Assembly (NCBI RefSeq): GCF_000247815.1
Contig: NC_021673.1
Coordinates: forward strand, 42,052,592-42,116,591
DNA from: Ficedula albicollis
Lineage: Eukaryota; Chordata; Aves; Passeriformes; Muscicapidae
Length of the DNA: 64,000 nt
Direction: 5' to 3'
Each line of letters opens with the position of its first letter. The stretch's first letter is position 1. The notes under the pieces are model-generated. The model was not told where the DNA came from and ran no database searches. It was given only the letters and a program-made list of their open reading frames with translations. Shown piece after piece: positions 62,766-64,000 of this stretch. Position numbers and translations under genes: made by a program.

Positions 62766-64000
62766 GGAGCTCAACTTGTCTATCATGGAAAGCCCTGAGG
62801 CAATTCTCCACCTTTTAGCCAAAGGAGAGCAGTGCTTGTAGAGGGAACTGAAAACTGTTTATCAGTTGACAAATCTGATTTGATCACGTGTGGTTTGATA
62901 GAGTAAAAATGCTGATCTCTCTGAGCATAGAGCTTACAATTTCCTATCATAACCAAGAAGTGCAGTTGAGGTCCAAACCCCAGGACCTCATCTGGCTGCA
63001 TGGTATCTGAGGCCACCGATTTAAGAAATAAAACAAGAACATTATTTTCATTGCACACGGTTCTTCTTCAGACTCTTACACTGAACCTGCTCTGCAGGAA
63101 CTGCTGGATGGGCTGAATGGGTGTGTGCCCCACAAGATTTGCTTTTAGATTCTTTCATCCAAAGAGAAGATTTCATTGTGGTAGTTCTAAATTCATTAAA
63201 TGACTTAATCAATAAATTAATCCATGTAAACCACTGCAAATTAATACAGCAAATAAAGTGGCAAATGTGGCAAGTGTTGCGGGTTTGATCCGTGCACGCT
63301 GATCAGCTTGTTTCCAAAGCATTTATTTGGAATCATGACAGATACTCTGTGGAGGCTAGCTTCTGTAATTTGTCAGATTACTTTAGGGACTCTTGTCAAT
63401 GCAAGAAATGTAGTCCACTCTGTGACATGAAACAAGTGTGTATGTATTTCATATGCTGAGGGTATTACAAATAGGACTGACCAAAATGAGCCTACCTTCC
63501 TCTTACCCCACTGCATGCAAGGAATGAGTTTGCAAGGACTGCACACTCTATACTTCTCAGATAGGATGTGCATAGAAAAAATATTGCAGGAAAGTGAGGC
63601 CAAATTGAATTAGTTTTCCCCCATAATTTTGTATTTTTATTTATTTTTATTTGCAACTGAAAATTTGAAATCCTTAGCTTCTAATCAGATCCTTGGCAAA
63701 AATAGTTCTATGTAAATGTGAGATAGACGTGTAAGAGCAGGTGTGCTATGAGTTTTAAAACTTGTTTTACGAGTTGGTTAAACAAGTTTGTTTATAAGTG
63801 AATTTTCCCAGTATTCTCAAAGGGAAATAAAAATGGTCAATTTTTTTAACAAATACATTCATCTACATTTTTCACACTTTGTAGCAGACGTAATGTTATT
63901 GTGCAAGTTTGTTGTGATGTGTGCGCGCAAAGATGCATACAAAGTTATTATTTCATGTGAAGAAATGACTGGAAATACCGCCTTATGCCACTATCTGCTA

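Larger units (their letters stand above)
34050..64000 (+). other. RBMS3: RBMS3 downstream intron (partial, 5' portion)
   Basis: The sequence opens with a gtaagt donor, and no further RBMS3 exon was found up to the window end. I looked for the expected continuation (around G-A-V-I-T-P and the later M-N-H-L-S-L-G segment). 34.1-42.3 kb holds direct duplications at 37.65, 39.27 and 41.85 kb. 42.38-42.52 kb is a tRNA-Ile-type SINE. 43.99-44.07 kb is a direct duplication. 45.2-45.56 kb is a possible solo LTR. 46.3 kb has a short SINE-head-like match. 46.6-53.3 kb looks repeat-poor. 53.91-54.07 kb is an 81-bp duplication. 57.6 kb has a T-rich run. 62.35-62.77 kb is a CR1 fragment. Elsewhere I see only AT-rich intronic DNA. 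A separate gene nested here cannot be excluded, but none is recognisable. Confidence 0.75.

Noticed and set aside
63279..63300. tRNA B-box-like sequence gcgggtttgatccgtgc
   Set aside because: No A box or tRNA fold lies at the required distance upstream; probably chance similarity.
34050..64000. Next RBMS3 exons (G-A-V-I-T-P segment and beyond)
   Set aside because: I looked for them on the plus strand and saw no matching stretch; they probably lie beyond the window.
1..64000. CRISPR arrays, operons, prophage or other bacterial systems
   Set aside because: The direct repeats here are two- or three-copy tandem duplications without spacers, and the gene present is a spliced vertebrate gene.

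Overview
This is animal nuclear DNA, almost certainly from a bird and probably a songbird. It is AT-rich, has large introns, and carries chicken repeat 1 (CR1) LINE fragments. One SINE has a tRNA-Ile-like head and a CR1-like tail, the layout of the zebra-finch TguSINE1 family. There is no sign of bacterial or viral gene organisation.

The only protein-coding gene I can support is RBMS3 on the plus strand. RBMS3 is an RNA-binding protein of the MSSP/RBMS family with two RRM domains. Four consecutive internal coding exons are present: 13082-13188, 24362-24408, 31336-31432 and 33999-34049. All have AG/GT boundaries and their phases fit together exactly (107, 47, 97 and 51 nt). They encode the end of RRM2, the basic linker after it, and part of the Pro/Ser/Thr-rich C-terminal region. 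The 5' exons (start codon, RRM1, most of RRM2) and the 3' exons (last part of the C-terminus, stop codon, 3'UTR) are not in the window. The other open frames are short, and I recognise no protein in them.

Layout: 1-13081 is intron, with several short tandem duplications, a CR1 3' end (about 7095-7485), a compound microsatellite and a weak ERVL-type LTR remnant. 13189-24361 is intron, with a G-quadruplex-type tract, a triplicated block near 20.1-20.3 kb, a 55-nt pure poly-C tract and a CpG-rich patch at about 22.8-23.05 kb. 24409-31335 and 31433-33998 are ordinary introns. 34050-64000 is about 30 kb of one downstream intron. It holds the tRNA-Ile SINE, a candidate solo LTR, further tandem duplications and a CR1 fragment encoding a decayed ORF2 tail.

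I did not find a new multi-gene system. The observations most worth following up are: a tandem splice acceptor just upstream of the 47-nt exon that would insert an immediate stop; an open alternative frame if that exon is skipped; the 55-nt poly-C tract; and eleven or more short direct tandem duplications (13-236 bp units), including a 236-bp pair I read as identical.
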